From positions 1 to 15,302 of the forward strand of contig DAOQAY010000064.1 in the NCBI GenBank assembly GCA_035354435.1: DNA of 15,302 nucleotides, written 5' to 3'. Within the stretch, counting starts at the first letter, position 1. Every line of letters begins with the position of its first letter. Under the pieces are notes generated by a model that searched no databases, was not told where the DNA came from, and was given only the letters and a program-made list of their open reading frames with translations. A program made the position numbers and the translations under genes. Below are positions 14,264 through 15,302 of the stretch, piece by piece. The DNA is from JAKLDO01 sp035354435 (GTDB lineage Bacteria > UBP6 > UBA1177).

Positions 14264-14356
14264 GGAGAGGTGTCCGAGAGGCCGAAGGAGCTCGCCTGCT
14301 AAGCGGGTGTAGGGCTTAAACCCCTACCGAGGGTTCGAATCCCTCCTTCTCCGCCA
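14264..14356 (+). tRNA. tRNA-Ser(GCU)
   Basis: Class II tRNA of 93 nt: acceptor GGAGAGG/CTTCTCC (one G-U), anticodon loop CTGCTAA with GCT at 14298-14300, long variable arm, encoded CCA. It reads AGC and AGU. Its first 28 nt are identical to those of the tRNA-Ser(GGA) gene at 15076. Confidence 0.95.
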
Positions 14357-14370
14357 CTTTTTTTGAGCGT

Positions 14371-14447
14371 GTGCCCATAGTTCAACTGGATAGAGCGTCT
14401 GGCTACGGACCAGAAGGTTAGAGGTTCGAATCCTCTTGGGCATACCA
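14371..14447 (+). tRNA. tRNA-Arg(ACG)
   Basis: 77 nt including encoded CCA; acceptor GTGCCCA/TGGGCAT, anticodon stem TCTGG/CCAGA, loop CTACGGA with ACG at 14405-14407. In bacteria this is the classic tRNA whose A34 must be deaminated to inosine by TadA to read CGU, CGC and CGA. The tadA gene starts 12 nt after its CCA end. Confidence 0.95.
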
Positions 14448-14459
14448 CAATTCAATGAA

Positions 14460-14957
14460 ATGGAAAAAGAAATCTTTTATATGGAAGAGGCGCTGAAACT
14501 TGCCGGTCTGGCAAGAGAACTGGAAGAAGTTCCGGTCGGCGCTGTAGTGGTCCTTGATAATCAGATAATCGGAAAAGGTTACAATCGGAGAGAATCAACT
14601 AATTCGCCTTTATCTCACGCAGAAATTGAGGCGATCGTTGAAGCATCTGCATGTCTTGGGAGCTGGAGGCTCGAAGAGTGTGAGCTTTATGTCACACTTG
14701 AGCCGTGCATAATGTGCTGCGGAGCCATCATCCAGTCTAGAATAAAGAAACTGATCTACGGCGCAAGAGACCCGAAAGCGGGAGCGGTGAGATCTCTTTA
14801 CAACCTTCTCGAAGACAGCAGGCTCAACCATCAGGTGGAGATAGTTGAAGGAGTTCTGGTCGACGAATGTTCTTCGATACTTACTGGTTTTTTTAAAGAG
14901 ATCAGAAATCGTCAGAAGAACTCAAAGTCCGGACCGGAACATTCTCTTGATTGTTGA
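14460..14957 (+). CDS. tadA: tRNA-specific adenosine deaminase TadA
   Basis: The product is 165 aa. ATG 14460 gives the usual family length, with EVPVGAVVV at residues 23-31; an open TTG 24 nt upstream lies inside tRNA-Arg and is rejected. The zinc and catalytic residues of the cytidine/tRNA-deaminase fold are intact: His53-Ala-Glu55 (SHAEIEAI) and Cys83-x-x-Cys86 (EPCIMC). TadA converts A34 of tRNA-Arg(ACG) to inosine. The gene lies between tRNA genes: 12 nt after tRNA-Arg and 2 nt before tRNA-Ser(CGA). The leader (ACAATTCAATGAA) has no Shine-Dalgarno sequence, so after tRNA processing the mRNA would start almost at its first codon. An alternative start is ATG 14481, which has a weak purine-rich stretch upstream. 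Confidence 0.95.
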   Translation: MEKEIFYMEEALKLAGLARELEEVPVGAVVVLDNQIIGKGYNRRESTNSPLSHAEIEAIVEASACLGSWRLEECELYVTLEPCIMCCGAIIQSRIKKLIYGARDPKAGAVRSLYNLLEDSRLNHQVEIVEGVLVDECSSILTGFFKEIRNRQKNSKSGPEHSLDC

Positions 14958-14959
14958 GC

Positions 14960-15051
14960 GGAGAGATGTCCGAGTGGTCGAAGGAGCCTGACTCGAAATC
15001 AGGTGCGCTCTTTACGGGGTGCCTGGGGTTCAAATCCCTATCTCTCCGCCA
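14960..15051 (+). tRNA. tRNA-Ser(CGA)
   Basis: Class II tRNA of 92 nt beginning 2 nt after the tadA stop: acceptor GGAGAGA/TCTCTCC, anticodon loop CTCGAAA with CGA at 14994-14996, long variable arm, T-loop TTCAAAT, encoded CCA. It reads UCG. Confidence 0.95.
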
Positions 15052-15075
15052 TTATTAACTTTTTCCTGAATATAA

Positions 15076-15165
15076 GGAGAGGTGTCCGAGAGGCCGAAGG
15101 AGCACGATTGGAAATTGTGTGTAGGGTAACACCTACCGTGGGTTCGAACCCCACCCTCTCCGCCA
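15076..15165 (+). tRNA. tRNA-Ser(GGA)
   Basis: Class II tRNA of 90 nt with a perfect acceptor GGAGAGG/CCTCTCC, anticodon loop TTGGAAA with GGA at 15110-15112, long variable arm and encoded CCA. It reads UCC and UCU. Confidence 0.95.
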
Positions 15166-15177
15166 TTTTTTATTTAT

Positions 15178-15270
15178 GGCCGGGATCTGTACAACAGACA
15201 CCGTGAACTCCGTCAGGTCCGAAAGGAAGCAGCGGCAGCGGATCGTTTGTGTGTTGCAGTCACCCCGGCC
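15178..15270 (+). ncRNA. ffs: Signal recognition particle RNA, small bacterial (4.5S) type
   Basis: The ends pair (GGCCGGG 15178-15184 with CCCGGCC 15264-15270) and the apical loop carries the diagnostic SRP core GTCAGGTCCGAAAGGAAGCAGC-like sequence (about 15215-15236), with the GGTCC, GAAA-type tetraloop and AGCAG asymmetric loop that bind Ffh. Length of about 93 nt fits the short bacterial form without an Alu domain. It follows the last tRNA by 12 nt. The exact ends are estimated from the terminal helix. Confidence 0.93.
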
Positions 15271-15273
15271 TTC

Positions 15274-15292
15274 AGTTTTTAAGAAAACTTTA
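15274..15292 (+). terminator. Weak possible terminator after the SRP RNA
   Basis: AGTTTT (15274-15279) and AAAACT (15284-15289) can form a 6-bp, AT-only hairpin; the strong SRP terminal helix followed by TTCAGTTTTT may itself act as the stop. Either is weak, so read-through into a downstream gene is possible. Confidence 0.3.
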
Positions 15293-15302
15293 TAATTTAT
15301 AG

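Noticed and set aside
14436..14459. TTG start of tadA inside tRNA-Arg
   Set aside because: It would place coding sequence within the tRNA 3' end; the family's usual length is reached from ATG 14460.
14159..15165. tRNA 3' ends as attachment sites of an integrated element
   Set aside because: The repeated CCTCTCCGCCA-like ends are explained by the family of tRNA-Ser genes; no integrase gene or partial tRNA copy is present.
15003..15206. 67-codon open frame across the last two tRNAs
   Set aside because: It covers tRNA-Ser(CGA), tRNA-Ser(GGA) and the 5' end of the SRP RNA, so it is not a protein gene.

Overview
The window is AT-rich, densely packed bacterial DNA. Two diderm-type lipoproteins carry Asp-rich tethers, and a MopE-type metal-binding motif, thrombospondin type-3 (TSP3) repeats and CxxDxDC cysteine modules are present. 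That style is common in Myxococcota, other former Deltaproteobacteria and related uncultured lineages. A Leptospira-like surface-repeat protein is also present. The phylum cannot be fixed from the sequence alone.

Region 1 (1-5332, + strand) is a surface-protein operon. Three tandem paralogues of secreted, DUF11-type proteins (the first cut by the window edge) are separated by 7 bp each, and a small CBM9-like protein follows. All three paralogues end in Gly-Cys plus exactly five mostly non-polar residues, a possible new C-terminal sorting signal. Region 2 (5329-8976, - strand) is a two-gene lipoprotein operon: a MopE/Cys-rich lipoprotein, then a TSP3-VWA lipoprotein whose stop codon overlaps that of the convergent CBM9-like gene.

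Region 3 (8977-11595) holds an Rpn-family PD-(D/E)XK nuclease gene (+), a surface-repeat protein gene (-), and a YehS/DUF1456 protein split into two overlapping genes (+). The lipoprotein operon and the surface-repeat gene share nearly the same promoter: TTGACG, 17 bp, TAAACT, with a conserved block upstream of -35. This suggests co-regulated surface genes.

Region 4 (11610-14001, - strand) holds a STAND/archaeal-type AAA ATPase and an M23 endopeptidase. The ATPase promoter lies between two 25-bp near-identical repeats that look like operators.

Region 5 (14084-15290, + strand) is a translation-related RNA cluster: tRNA-Ser(UGA), tRNA-Ser(GCU), tRNA-Arg(ACG), tadA, tRNA-Ser(CGA), tRNA-Ser(GGA) and the 4.5S SRP RNA. 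Together the four tRNA-Ser genes can read all six serine codons. tadA encodes the enzyme that makes inosine in the wobble position of tRNA-Arg(ACG), and it starts 12 nt after that tRNA. No gene-free stretch longer than 300 bases exists; the largest gaps (8977-9150, 11005-11159, 12753-12882, 14002-14158) hold the promoters and repeats listed.
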